A stretch of DNA of 64,000 bases, from positions 2,384,501 to 2,448,500 of the forward strand of contig NC_080671.1 in the NCBI RefSeq assembly GCF_030247195.1, given 5' to 3'. The notes beneath the pieces were generated by a model. It did not search any database, had not been told where the DNA came from, and saw only the letters and a program-made list of their open reading frames with translations. Below, piece after piece: positions 19,919 through 32,541 of this stretch; the stretch's first letter is position 1; each line of letters begins with the position of its first letter. The position numbers and the translations under genes were made by a program. Source of the DNA: Topomyia yanbarensis. Lineage: Eukaryota; Arthropoda; Insecta; Diptera; Culicidae.

Positions 19919-21399
19919 ACAATTGCACCGCTAGGTGGATTAAAACAGGTTTTTTCTTGTCACTCTACTGAACATGCTATTGAGGTAAACCTAACCGTTA
20001 TTTCACAATAATGTTTAGTTCGAACAAGTACTGAGCACATAAATTTCGGTTCAGACTATGTCCTATACCAGACCCAACCGATTTCAAGCTGCCCAAAACT
20101 GTTTAATGTGATTCCAAATGAGATCAAATACGATTTACTAATGATCAGATTACAATTCATACGACATTATTTATACCTTTCAAACAATTCACAATATACA
20201 TTTAGAAAATGCTTTGGCGAGTCGATGTATTTAAAAATCCGCTGCAAATATTAGTTAGGTTATGTCTCGAATAAAAATCTAAGTTCACAGCTCTCCACTC
20301 TGCGTACAATTTGGCAATAAACGTATTCAGCGATAAATGTCCCAAAGAACTTCACCTCCTTTCTATCGCAGCGAAAGGTAAACAACGCTGCTGGAGTGTA
20401 TTGGGGGGAAAGGCGGGTGCAAAAACCAAATCTAGAACGCAATCAAAAATCAGAAAATATGTCGAACACCAAATTTCGTGCGTGAGAACAATTATTATAC
20501 ACACCTTCCCCCGAACTTCCATACACCGGCCCAAATAGCAATGCACGAATTGCCTACATCCATCTCATTTTCTACCCCAAAACGATAGGACCGCATGTGA
20601 AAAGTCGACCAGAACTTCAGCCCTACGATAACACCATATCCAGCAACCAGTAATTAAGACTGATCTACTTAATATTCCCATTTCCATTGTACCGGCGTTC
20701 GAGTGGCAGTGTACACCACCCGACTGTGCTCGATGACGCCGAACAGAGAAACCATGTCAACAAAGTAAATCAATTTCATTCTCTGGTACTACTTTCTACT
20801 ACGAAGACATTGCCCTCTACATTGGCTACCATTGGTCGTCATCGAGTTGAATTGAAAACCCGGCTGGAGGCCAATGAGGACGCAAGCTTTTATGTTGGCT
20901 GGGGTTTTCCCAATCGACAGTCTCAAATCTACTCTGCGGCGTGCCGAACGTTCTATTCCGTACAACTGAGCGCTTTCAGTCGCAGTTCTAAGCCCACGGT
21001 CGGTTCAGTGTACGGTTACGGGATTAGCGATAATTTTTCCTTGAACCGCAAAGTTCACGTGCGAAGAATTTTAAACTAAATCATCATTATGTGTAGCTGT
21101 GGAAAAAGTTATTCTTTAGAGAGTCGTATTTGATTTTTCGCCCAGATAGGGCGCGCCGCAAATTAATAGTCTATCTTGACACGACCTAGTAGCAGCAGGA
21201 GTCGCGGGTTGCAATGAGAAATGTTAGCTAAATTAATCGCTTCCTGTCGCGAGTGGAAATTCTTGACACCCACCCTCCCACGTAGTGTTAATTTATGCTC
21301 TGCACATTCGCTATGCATGTCGTTCTATCGTTACACGTGTGGACTGCCATTGTGTTTAGTTACGTAAAGCAAAATCGTGACTGGTGACTCTCGTTGCAG
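19919..21399 (+). other. Non-coding region upstream of the first visible TOG-gene exon
   Basis: Contains several open stretches (for example 20687-21079) with no domain and no start/splice arrangement leading to the exon at 21400. GC content rises around 20690-21060, which could be 5' UTR or promoter of the host gene. I cannot place the first exon. Confidence 0.3.
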
Positions 21400-21747
21400 G
21401 ACTGGCGAGTGCGTTCTCAAGGATTCTGCACTATCGAGGAAGCGCTCAAATCGTCCGACAATCTGTCCAAGGTTCAACCGTATCTAGAATCTCTGCTGCG
21501 AACATTGCTTTCCTCCGAACGGAACCCGGATGTCATCGAGGATAAGGTGCGAATGATGGTCAATCTGGTGTCACGTCTTCCGCTGGAAAACCTGGAGGAC
21601 CGGGTAAGCCAAATCATGATCGGTCTGTGCCGGCAGGGTGGTCCCGGTAGCAATACCGTTGCGAAAGCACTCATGCAACGACTGCCGACGGCTGCGATCG
21701 TGCAGCGATTGCTATCCGATGATTTTCTGCACGCCAAAAGCTCGAAG
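21400..21747 (+). CDS. TOG/HEAT-repeat protein gene, exon (TOGARAM/Crescerin-like)
   Basis: The acceptor CTCTCGTTGCAG precedes 21400 and the donor AAG|GTAAGT follows 21747; the exon is 116 codons, phase 0 at both ends. It encodes helical HEAT-like repeats starting DWRVRSQGF, followed by leucine-patterned helices (VQPYLESLLRTLLSS, VRMMVNLVSRLPLENL). This is the layout of a TOG domain, which binds tubulin. Together with the downstream exons it resembles the TOGARAM/Crescerin family, involved in ciliary microtubules; that assignment is from family resemblance only. Upstream coding exons must exist but are not identified. The next recognisable exon is 27.6 kb downstream. Confidence 0.75.
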
Positions 21748-21830
21748 GTAAGTTGGTTTTTGTGTGACAAGAGGAATTTGATAGAATGTTTGAAGCTATT
21801 TATAAACGAGAAAGTAGTGATACCAAACCT

Positions 21831-23171
21831 CAGTGGCGTAGCCAAGGGGGAGGGGGCTTTGGATGTCAAAGCAGGATAAATTGTATTGAAGAAAAAAATT
21901 ATTGATGCTGACTAATTCAATTACATATTACAATAATATTTGTCAGATTAATACACTGAGGACCATTTTTTTAAGCATCATGATGAATGGGTTCCTATGG
22001 TTGTCAAAACATATTAATATCATATTAAATAACTGCATTAGAAAATTCCAATAGAAGCTGATTCCGGATTTCTGAAACTAACAATAAACCTCAGATTCAT
22101 ATTACCTCAGATTCATATTACCCCAGAGCTAATTTTTGCAGGGATGTACCGAAATGGGGATTAGGGACGATTCTTCAAAGGGGAAGCGAAGTGGTAATAG
22201 GTTGAATGCCTATGAATCTGTACACAGAAAAATTGCATAAATTTCAAACTTTTGCTAAATTTTTTTTTTGTTTGAGAATGCGTAGAATTGAGACGAAAAC
22301 TTTATATGAATACTAACACGAATAACGCGTTCAGAATGAATGAAAAATGGAATTTTCCATTAGCTTGTCAGGAACGATTTGTATCGAACATTTGCTTTTT
22401 GTAGTATTATCAGTGACATAAATAGCCAAAACAAATGTTTGAAAGCATTTATTTAAGATCAAGATCACATCATTTCGAAACCGTTAACTTTGGAGGTCTA
22501 GTATCTTCGATATATTGCACACCGTAAAACAGCACAGCTTTCGATCAAAAAAATTTGTCGTTAAATCATCTTTGAAGCAGTTATGGAGAATAAACTCTTC
22601 AAAACCTTTAATTCGAGATTTAAAGTCGTCGGTGAAGTTTTCGAGAGTGCTATTACAAAAAAGTTTATTGATGACATGAAGGATCCAGTCGTTGAGGATA
22701 TCGAAATATAGGCTATTTGTGAAGAAAACTTTTAAAACAAGTTATACTGAAATTACTATATATGCGAAATATCATAAACAATAACACTCACATTCTCCAC
22801 AACTTTACAAAAGACACAAAATCTCTCACTATTTTTGAAAGAGTTGAATCTTCATAATTTTTTTTAGGAGAGTTAATTACTAAAATTATTATTATATTCG
22901 CGGTTTTATGTCGAGAAATTTCAAACCTCTAACCTTCAACATGACGGTTTCGGAATAATGTCCTTTTAACCGTAAGGAAAAGTTTCGAGCATTTTTTTTA
23001 AATTTTAAAACGTTATAAACCCAAGTTCTCTATGGGGGTTTGAAAGAGGTTTTATATTGATTTTTCTTGTTTGTAGACTATGTTTTGAAGTTACATCAAA
23101 TTCAAGCGTTTTCGAAAAATCATCGTTTGTCATCAAAACCCTTACCAAACCGAATTTATGATTACGCCACT
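21831..23171 (+). mobile_element. Non-autonomous DNA element, copy B
   Basis: Begins CAGTGGCGTAGCCA and ends near TTACGCCACTT, an imperfect inverse of the start, so it has terminal inverted repeats. It has no coding capacity. It is the uninterrupted homologue of the element split by the LINE at 11450-17612. It sits 83 bp downstream of a splice donor of the host gene. Confidence 0.65.
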
Positions 23172-23823
23172 TCCAAACCTACTGCATTTTCCAACGGATC
23201 CACAGATAGAGACTTCAGGATATTATACAAGGAAGCCACAGCAGGGCTCCTACTTCACAGACACACCCCTCCTTCTTCTAGCACGAGCAAATATAAAAAT
23301 TTATACTTCCACCCACTAACCATGTAGGTGTCCATCGAAAATGCTAGTTGAGGAAGGTAGAATATTTTCCCACGTACTCCGTCCGAGTTCTCTGCGGAAG
23401 ACCATCTGTATGTCTTATTTTGTGTCAAAATACAAACCCACTGCATTTGGGTTTTTTTATTCTCTGTTGTTATTTTTCTTCGCAATTTCGCTACACTTAT
23501 TCTAATGCGTTTTAATCAAACAGGACAGTAAGAAAACTTAAACTTTCGTAATCCCAGAATATCATTTATATTGATTTTAAAATATCTTTTGACCGTTTTT
23601 TGGTATTTTTGAATTAAATTGTGTGAATAGATTTAAAAGATTTTAGAAGATTCAAAATTTCGAAAAAAAATTCAACAAAATCAAAAATTTTAGAAACTTT
23701 AAAAATGTCCAAGAAACTAGATATTTAAGCAACGATCCGTTATTTATGAACAAGGAGACTAATCATCTACATGTTTATTCCAACCAAGGTTGTATAATTT
23801 TCATTCATCTGAATGCGAATTAA

Positions 23824-24024
23824 GGTTGGACAGAGAATGCGCAAAATTTGCAAACGAAAAAAGCAGTTTTTTTCCACACCGTATGTCAGATCTTCATAAA
23901 AATCAATCAGCGTATGTAGAATGTTGTTACAGTACTGCTGATTGATTTTAATGGAGATCTGACATACGGTGTGGAAAAAAACTGTTTTTTTCGTTTGCGA
24001 ATTTTGTGCATTCTCTGTCCAACC
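23824..24024 (+). mobile_element. Foldback MITE with TTAA target duplication
   Basis: A 201-bp, nearly fully palindromic element. The left arm starts GGTTGGACAGAGAATGC and the right arm is its inverse, GCATTCTCTGTCCAACC with one change. The arms stay complementary for about 95 bp to a short centre. It is flanked by TTAA at 23820-23823 and 24025-24028, the target duplication of piggyBac-type elements. Confidence 0.85.
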
Positions 24025-24650
24025 TTAAACTCATCTGCTGAATGGCTTTCCGTGCTAGATTTATCGAAAGGCAATACTTGAAAGAAATGGTTCAGATTGA
24101 AAACGAGAGCCGAAATCAAGCTCGAGAGAGTGAGAGCGACGGGAGACAGAGAATAAACTAACTCACAGCATAGGTTCATTCATATGCCATTCTCCTCAGA
24201 CCATTTTCGTGTAGGCTGTGAGTCCACACTCGCAAGAATCATGAGAATGAAATTCGCAATAATTGAATGAATCGCTTTCGCGTGAATGCCATTCGTGAAA
24301 GCCATTTCCATGCCGGTGCTGTTGCTGTTCTTGTGCGCGTTGGTTATAAGTATCTACGTAATTGATTCTCTTGGAAAACGAACATCGGAATACTGCTTTT
24401 TCATTGTGCTCAAACACGAGAATTTTACTGTTTTCAACGCATTTGTGTTATTATATTGGTTCTTAACAACGAAGCAAAGCGGTTGATGTAAATTTTTACG
24501 CATTCCATTTATTGTAAGGCAAGAGATTACCAATATGCAATAAATAGATGAATTGAGATCTTGTTAAATGGAATTTATAACATAACAAATTTAATCGAGT
24601 AATTTCATCACAAGATGGAGAAATCAATTTCGAAAATACAGTATGATTCC

Positions 24651-24740
24651 GTTTTTGGCACGTTCCGTTTTTGACATGCTCCCTTTTTGGCACACTCCGA
24701 TTTTGGCAACAATTGGGTTCCGTTGTTGGCAACAGTCTTG
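24651..24740 (+). repeat. Short imperfect tandem repeat (about 17-bp unit)
   Basis: Four to five diverged copies of a TCCGTTTTTGGCAC unit in a row. Confidence 0.6.
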
Positions 24741-26039
24741 TTGTACTTAATAAGTCTTTTAAAAATTTACAATAGATATTTTTTGTATCAATTGATATTA
24801 CATTTGACTTTATTTCCAAAGATTGGAGTCATATTAACCCTTAAAGGCGCAAATCAATTTTTTATAAAATTTTGTGAAAATTGTCTCATAGCTTCAATAC
24901 ATTACTGTGATAATTTTCAGATGGTTTTCGCAATGTTGTTTTAAAACAGCGTTATGCATTTAAGGGTTAACTAAATTTTACACTATATGTGTTGTATTTA
25001 ATGATTACAATAAGTATATAAATGAATTATTTAGTGTCTGACGGAATCAATTTTTATAATAAGACCCAGAGTCTTTGCAATTTGAGAGTCTAGAACAGAG
25101 GAATGCGCATGCATGCATAATAAAACAAGTTCTGGAGAAAATTTTCAATAGAACCTTAGTAACATAGCGAGCCTCTTTCTCTTTCGATTATTACGACTTC
25201 GCTACAAAACTTGGCACTTAATTTTCATTACATTTCGAAAGCTGACCATAGTGCGTCCCAAAGCCGTATTTAGGAATACAAAACTAATAGCACCCAAATA
25301 GTTTGTTTTAGCTTTACCTTTATGTCTTTGGCAAATTTGTTAGTTCTTTTGGTGATTTTTTTTAAATGAATGTAATAAGGGTGGTCCTTGTGGTTAGGGT
25401 GTTCAAAGTATCGACTGTTTAGATGTGTGAAGTTTACCTGCGCAATGCCCTACAACATAATAACACAATTAAATGAGAGCAAGTTTGCTGAATAAACAGG
25501 GCGATGTATAATGGTTAATTTGTTATAATTTTTTAAAAAGACTTGAGGTAGGGTGGCTCTTGAAAAATCGGGTTGTTTACCTCTCAAATGCATTGTTCTA
25601 GAGATTTTTGGAACTTTCATTGGCGCATATTTTTACCGTAGCACTGATGTTTCAATCCATTTTGTTTGAACAATTGCAAGTGATTTTTACAACAAAAATG
25701 TTTTGTTTTTCAAACCTACATATCTTCAAGCATTGCAATTCGATTTTCAATCTAACACTTGCATTTAAAAGATCAACGATTGTTTTGTTATGGAGAATCA
25801 ATAAATGTAATTATTTTTTAAAAGAGCTGTGTTTTTTAAACAAAGTTGTTCATTAATTTTCAGAAAGAAGAGATAACAGCCCCAGGAGCGAAATCAACAC
25901 TACCATGTAGTGAATCGTTTGAGTTTTGACGTCCAGTGGACCGAATAAAAGCGATTGGGATTAAATGATATGTTACACCTCCGTAACAAGGGGCATTGCG
26001 CCGGAGAAGTGCGCGAAGATTGTGAGAATTTTACTTTTT

Positions 26040-26165
26040 TTATTTTGGTTATAGAGATTTTAACCTTAGGGCCATTTGCCTCTTTTTGGGTTAGAGAAAT
26101 GTTTTTTTTTTAAATCTCAAGGCAATCGATTTACTGATTGAGCTATGCCCGTTATCTCGAGAATT
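26040..26165 (-). mobile_element. tRNA-derived SINE, diverged partial copy
   Basis: Minus-strand copy of the SINE at 34495-34674. The 3' body (GGTTAAAATCTCTATAACC when reversed, and AACCCAAAAAGAGGC) is recognisable; the tRNA-like head survives only as a degenerate AGCTCAATCAGTAAATCG. Confidence 0.65.
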
Positions 26166-26450
26166 CTACTGGGTGACGGCTGAATTTGATTAAACATGAA
26201 TAAAATTGAATTAATAAAACAATAAAAAATCATTTGCTCTAGTTACATTTCGATCAGCTAAAAAATGGTTTCGCGGTTTAAGTTTTCAGTACACTCGAAG
26301 TGTACATAAGAGACGTTACGGCGGAATTGAATATTTGAAGATTTATATATTGCTTTCGTCTTCTATTTATTGGGATATCATTGGATACGAAATTTGCAAA
26401 AAGCACATTTTAGGCAATCATCATGGTGTAATAAAAAACAAAAAATAAAT
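26166..26450 (+). repeat. Dispersed non-coding repeat, also at 58990-59245
   Basis: Shares AAAATCATTTG, GAGTTACATTTC, CAGCT-AAAAAA and AAAGCACATTTTAG, in order, with the later segment. Diverged; no termini resolved. Confidence 0.5.
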
Positions 26451-26820
26451 TGGATCCATATTAAATTTTCTCAAAGCATGCAAATTATATATACTTTCCA
26501 TCAACAATGTCTATTTAAGAAAAGCGTCTCGTATGGAGCATAAAGTAGCTAAAGTGACAACAATTGGGTGATCTGAATTCTGTTTCTCATAAAAACTTGA
26601 TTCGAAGTCGATCTGTAAAAAAAATCTTAGTGTTGTGGAGAATAAACTTCTAAAGGGGAGGTTATTTTTTTCTTTTGGATGTAAATTAGGTAAGTTTGAA
26701 ATTGTTTGTGGAATAATTAAAAGACGTAAGAACTTTCGGCGATTTCCGTCTGAAAATCCGCGCAAAGCATGGTCCGAAAACTACGAGCCTGGAGTAAACT
26801 GAAAACAAAGATCAATACGT

Positions 26821-27820
26821 AAACGGTTTTGTGGGGTACATTCATACCCCAGCACTAAAATCGCTCTAATATGTCTAATTTTTATTCAATTTATAAATAA
26901 ATTGGATAGTTTTGTTCTAAAATCAATCCTAAACCAGCCTGTTTAAAAATATTTGTCTTTGGTCTATTTTATTACGCAATATTAAAATTTTTATAGAATA
27001 AATCTTTAAAATATGCCAAAATTCCCATTTTTCCCTGAATATGTCTATAACTCCGGTAGTTTACAACCGATTTTAACCTTCTACACTGCGTTGTGAAGAT
27101 TATTAAATTGTCTTTTGAACTAAAAGTAAATAGTTCCAAAACCAGCCAAAAAGTGTATTTATTCCGATGATTTTTTGAACATCAAACGCTAACACAAACA
27201 GTAAAGATACAGCAATATGCAGTAACGGTGATAGAACAGGAAGGCGTCAAAGGAATAGGTAGATCCAGTGCATTGTAGTGTATATAAAGTAAGTGCGCTC
27301 CAGACCCTGGAATACAGAAGATGATGAGTAGTGCGTGATACGTATTAAATACAAATCATATTCACAAATGAGTTTTGCCTCTTTCATCCGCTAAAGCAAA
27401 AATTACGATAATGATCCAAGCGCATTTTATAGTTACTTTGCTGTAGTAGCTTTATTTTATTAAATAACAATTTCTATTGTTCAGCAATGTTGAAGCTTAC
27501 ACTATTTTATACAAGTTTCTCGCTTACCTTGTATCGATATTTTGCTTACAGAAAAAGATATAATCAGTTTTCCGAATTATGTACGCATGACAAAACACTA
27601 ACGTAAACGGTTTTGTAGGGTACATTTGTACCCCAGACAAACTTTAAACGGGCACTGTTAATTTGATCAAGTGAAACGAATAGGTATCGCCTGCTATAAT
27701 GGAAGTTTAATAATAAAAATGATTTATGGCAAAGATTACTTGCAGTTAAAATAAACCGTAACAGAAATACAGGGATTGCAAATAGCCCTGGGGTTCAAAT
27801 GTACCCCACAAAACCGTTCT
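26821..27820 (+). mobile_element. ~1 kb TIR element, plus-strand copy
   Basis: Starts AACGGTTTTGTGGGGTACAT and ends with the inverse, ATGTACCCCACAAAACCGTT. Each end is followed inwards by a second CCCC/GGGG block, giving ~30-bp terminal inverted repeats. A third copy of the terminal motif lies inside, at about 27603-27637, in the same orientation as the left end, so the element is composite or partly duplicated. Non-coding. An inverted copy lies at 60836-61745. Confidence 0.7.
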
Positions 27821-27994
27821 AGGGTTAAAAGTCCATAATTTATTAATTTAATTTCGGATCTCTAAGAAATGAAAAATATACTCAAGTAAGGATTTACTCG
27901 AAATCAGCTCGGTTCGTCTGCTAAAGCCCATCAAACTACCAACTATGACTCGGGTCTTCAATGTATTCCACAAAAAACAATTTTGTTTTTAATT

Positions 27995-28128
27995 TTTTGA
28001 TTATAGAGGTTTTAACCTTAGAATCATTCGCCTCTTTTCGAGTTAGAGAAATCTCTTTTGGAAAAATCTCTAATCCTATGTGCGGGGTGAGCTGCGTACA
28101 AGGTAATCGATTAACCAACTACCCGTTT
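27995..28128 (-). mobile_element. tRNA-derived SINE, second partial copy
   Basis: Reversed it reads as box A-like GTAGTTGGTTAATCGATTACC, then GTACGCAGCTCACCCCGCAC and the shared body with GAGGCGAATGATTC and GGTTAAAACCTCTATAATC. The box B sequence is deleted compared with 34495-34674. Confidence 0.75.
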
Positions 28129-30367
28129 TCACAAAAAAGAATGAAAAACAATTTTTTTTTATTTTCATCCAAAAGATAAAGAACAGCCAATTCAGTCTGC
28201 AAATTATTACAGACAAAATCTTTTACACGTATAGCCATAAAATAAATATTATAAAATTAATACCTCATTCAAATTCAGGAAATGTCTGTGGTTACTCGTA
28301 TATGTGCATTACTTAACATATATCGTTGTCGCAGACAGCTAAATCGATTATTACAATCTTTCTCTCGTTTAAAGGCTAATCAGTTATAATGCATGTTTAA
28401 CATATCGATAAGAAAGAAAAGTTCTAGTGGTCAGAAACAATCTGATAAAAAGTTTGATGGTCTGATACATTTTGCATTAGCGGTCCAGGGTTGGGGTAAT
28501 TCAAATTTCTGATGTACTTTTGCGGGGAAGTGTTTTATACACAATAAAAGTAAGAGATCGAACCGTATCAGCTAAAATATGTGTAATTGATCAGGCTTTC
28601 CAGCAAAAAATAAGTCCAGCAAGTCGGTGAACACATTTCAGATCAATAGCTCATAAACCGTTACAGGGTCGGATCAAAAAAAATCGGAGGGGGTTCGAAA
28701 CTTCGATTTTGAAATGTTCTTTGAACAATAACCTCATTTAATTAAAATCATTTTTGGTGGTCTAATTTAATTTGGAACGAATTTAAGTTTAAAATGAATT
28801 AAAATAGAAACTATTTTAAAATTTCTCAACAAGTTGAAAAATTTCTGGAGGGGTCCGGACCGCCAGGACCCTTCCCCTGGATTCGCCATTGAACGCTTAC
28901 TAGGTCCGAATTAATCCAGGTCCACTAGGCCTTTCTCAAAGACCGACTGGATACTATATTGCTCTTATAGGCAAATCTTTTTTTTTGATAAGTTTGCTAC
29001 ATTTACAACTCAACTTGTTACGAAAACAGCATTGCAATAAAATTCTGTTATTTCATTTTGACCGGATATGTGTAGGAAAACTTGTAAATGTTAAACTTAA
29101 TGTAATATAGTGAACTGTTATTATATATGACCTATTTGATGGAAGCGCTAACAAAATAGCTTACAATGATAGAATTCATATAAAAATACATTAAGTGAAA
29201 ATCATTAAAAATGTTAGTTTAAATACAATTTATAATATTTCAAATTATACGGTTCATCAAAATCAATTCATTCTAATATATGGTTCTTCTACCTTGTAGA
29301 ACCCGTATTGCAACGTAGAATTTATATGTTAGTGTTGAAAAAAGTTGCATACAATAATTATCTATAATTTCTTTGCGAAAATTGAAAATAACCCCATCGT
29401 TATTTTGTTCTACAAAAATTCTTACTGATGATGGCGGTAATGTATATTTCTTTGACATTCAATTTCTGTTTCCGACTCTGCACTTGCTAGGATAGTTTGC
29501 ATTGGACTTGTAGACTCAATTTCCGAATAACTCTGTCTTACGCAATACACTGTGCCAAATATTTGAAAAAGAAAAAAAGTTTTGATGAACAGTTTGAAAA
29601 CACTATAGCACAGTGACTATAGTATCGTTTAGTCATAAGTTTGCAGAGAATACAAAATATTTCCTTATAGTGTTATAGACCGAAAAATGGCGACAATTTC
29701 ATTCCTATCACCCATATCCTTTTTGACTCTTCATGCAATGGCTCGTGATTATGGTTAGTGGGTAATGCTTTATCAATTTATAATGAGAGGACAGCCCAGT
29801 GCTATGGGGGGTGGACCTGCTGCAATGGTTGGTAGTAATACACACACACATCATTGGAAGCGCGATAATTTCTTTGCAAATCACTAGGCATCTGCACACG
29901 TTCGAACGCTATGCATCTGGTAGCCTTTTTATCTACTGACTCTTTATCCGGCAGCCAAACACAACACACATTCTTTCAAAAAAAAATTCTCACGAGTGGC
30001 GAAAATCACATTCGCATGAAAATGCTGCCTCCAGATTCAGTGAGCGTGGCATTCGGAAGAATTTGCTTCATCCAGCGAACGAAATGCTGTGTGAGCAATT
30101 CTAAGCTAGATTGTGCCAGCCTCTACTCAACTACGCCACTCATCAGGCATTGTATTCATCGCATGAACAGAGAGAGGGGGATGAACAAACTATTATGAAA
30201 TTCGACGTGTGCATCATCACAGCACAAAGCGAAACGGGAAAAAATCGACGTTTACTCAGCAATCAACAAGCTTGATTCCAACAATGCGTACGATTCCGTG
30301 AAACAAAACAAATCACGGTAGAGTGCTAGAACAGATTATTTATTTTTACAACTGAACTATGATGATG
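28129..30367 (+). other. Non-coding intron sequence
   Basis: No gene is supported. Around 28850-28905 a TE-like GGGTCCGGACCGCCAGGACC block followed by GGATTCGCCATTG suggests a degraded element end. The remainder is AT-rich unique-looking sequence. Confidence 0.4.
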
Positions 30368-30430
30368 TGAACGATAAATTAATTTTTAGCATTAACGTGC
30401 AGTTCATGCTAAAAATTAATTTATCGTTCA
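30368..30430. repeat. Perfect 25-bp hairpin, 13-nt loop
   Basis: 30368-30392 is the exact inverse of 30406-30430, including TTAATTTTTAGCAT / ATGCTAAAAATTAA. The pairing does not extend outwards. It could be a tiny foldback element or a structured RNA; no flanking target duplication is evident. Confidence 0.85.
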
Positions 30431-31958
30431 GAAATCTGAAATGTTGCCTTTCTGTGGTTATCCCATCCATAAGGCTCAATGGCTTTTATGGACTGTAACA
30501 CGTGTGGAAAATATCGCCTACGCGGAGAACTCTCTGTTGGCCGATCACTACCTCGGTTCAAGATATACGGGGACGTAATTGTTCAGTATATGCTGAAATC
30601 GAGAGCCATCCACGAACCATAGGACAAAGGTCAACGTCCCCAACGGCTCACATATACTAAGATAGCTCATTAAAGTGTACGCAATCGAGTAGCGGGCGTT
30701 ATTAAAATCGTTAGCGAAAACAATTAGAAAATTTATATTTGGTTTGCTGCTAATGCGTGATCGACACCAATTAGATCATTAGGAAGCTATGTCGAAGTCT
30801 AAAACCTCTGCTGGGAAAAGAAAATTACGGTTAGGTTTGGTTTCTATGCTGTTTAGCCAAATTCCCTATTTACGTTAATAATCTTATAATTGCATTGATT
30901 ATTCACTGCGTCTAGTTTGATTATGACATAATTTTCGTGAAAAGATCGTTGAACATTATGATTTTCCAACGTAAGAGCTAAAATATCGCCAAATTACAAC
31001 TTTTATGAAAACCGTTCGTTTATTTAAACGATTTCTTTGAAGTCACAGAAAACTAACATTCGCGGAATAGCAAGCCAGGTTTTTGTGAACCATAAACGTC
31101 CCACCGCTGTCTTCTTATACCGAAATTGGTCACAGGCTGTGCTTAGTATCGATCCAAGAAGCCTGCTTATTGCTTGGGCATTAGCTCGAATTGATATGTG
31201 CGCCAACGTAAATCTGTGAGCGATAGCGCAAGCAAAACATTTGACGTTGGTGGCGGCGCTGGTGACGTGACGCTGTTGGTACCTGACAGCGGCGGCGCGC
31301 CGCACATTGGTTGGAGGCTGGCCAAAACCTCAAAAATTTATTTTTGAAATAATTATATTTTATATTTTTCCTAAATTTTTATGTATTGAATGATGTTTAT
31401 TCAAAATTTTATGATCATTGGATAAGAACAAGATTTTTAACATGAGCTTAAACGTAGCAAAGTCCGGACTTTTTAACGATTTTCATTTCCGAAACCACCA
31501 TTGCTCTGTACACTTCACATGCATGTTGCTCTTTTGATTTTGGTCCGATTTTAGCACAACTAGTCTCATTGTGTAGAGGAAAGAAAGAAGTTGGTTAGTG
31601 AATAAAATACATTTGGTAAATTCGATTGGAACTATGACTTTTTAGTTCAAATATGTTTGAGGTCAGACCAAAATACTTTTTCCACTAATGCATTCTGTAC
31701 AAATTTCGGAATCTTTTCGGAACGGTCATATAGTATACATTCCATGGGAAATAACCTCTACTTTTCGAATATCATGGCCTCGTTCTGCGCCTAGGTGCGC
31801 AAAAAGGTTTAAGGAGATTTTGAAGCTTTGTTGCTGATATGGAGGCGCATGGTGTTTTGTGTAAAATAGTTAGACAATCTACAGTAAACCAACACGTTAT
31901 ACAATGGATTTAAAGTAATGTTCTTCATCTGTTATGATATTGCTGACATTGGTGAACA
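30431..31958 (+). other. Non-coding intron sequence
   Basis: Nothing recognisable. A GC-rich patch (GGCGGCGGCGCGCCGC) lies near 31288-31303. Confidence 0.4.
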
Positions 31959-32380
31959 CCCAAGTAGCAATTGCAACTTGTTGAAAGTTTTAAATGTTGC
32001 ACATCTGCTACACAATATTTTTTATTGTTGGATATATTTGAAAAGAATTTCTACGGGTTTTTAAACTGATTGTACAACTATGTAACTATAGAGCAGGCAA
32101 GTATGCAAACATCAATAACAGTTGTGAAACTAATCAGAAACTTTGCTAACTTGCACAAACAGTCTAACAAGTTGCAAATGCCTCTTTGTTTGCCATTCCA
32201 CCCTAAAACAGAACTGTCCAACTACCCAATGCTCGACAAATGGCACAGCTATTGTTTTCATTATTTTGCTGCATTTAGGAACATGTTGCACAACATACAA
32301 ACAAAGTGCGCTTTTTCCATGACATAGTTGTTACCAAGAGAGTTACAAATACTATACAGTAACAAAGCGTGCTACTTGGG
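31959..32380. mobile_element. MITE-like element with 11-bp terminal inverted repeats
   Basis: 422 bp from CCCAAGTAGCA (31959-31969) to TGCTACTTGGG (32370-32380). The interior repeats GCAACTTGTT/AACAAGTTGC-like motifs in both orientations. No ORF with a domain. Target duplication not clear. Confidence 0.65.
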
Positions 32381-32541
32381 CAGTAACGGAAAATCTATCA
32401 TGAAACCGGGATCATAGTTATAAGAAATTGTGATTTTCAGCCAATTTTGGTAACAATTGAGGTTTTGTCCGACTTTTGTTTGAACACCCGCCACAGTGCG
32501 CCGGCGTGTGTTGACATAACGAAAATTGACACAGCATCTTA

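Noticed and set aside
20687..21079. 130-residue ORF as first exon of the TOG gene
   Set aside because: No splice donor leading in phase to 21400 was found, and the protein has no recognisable features.
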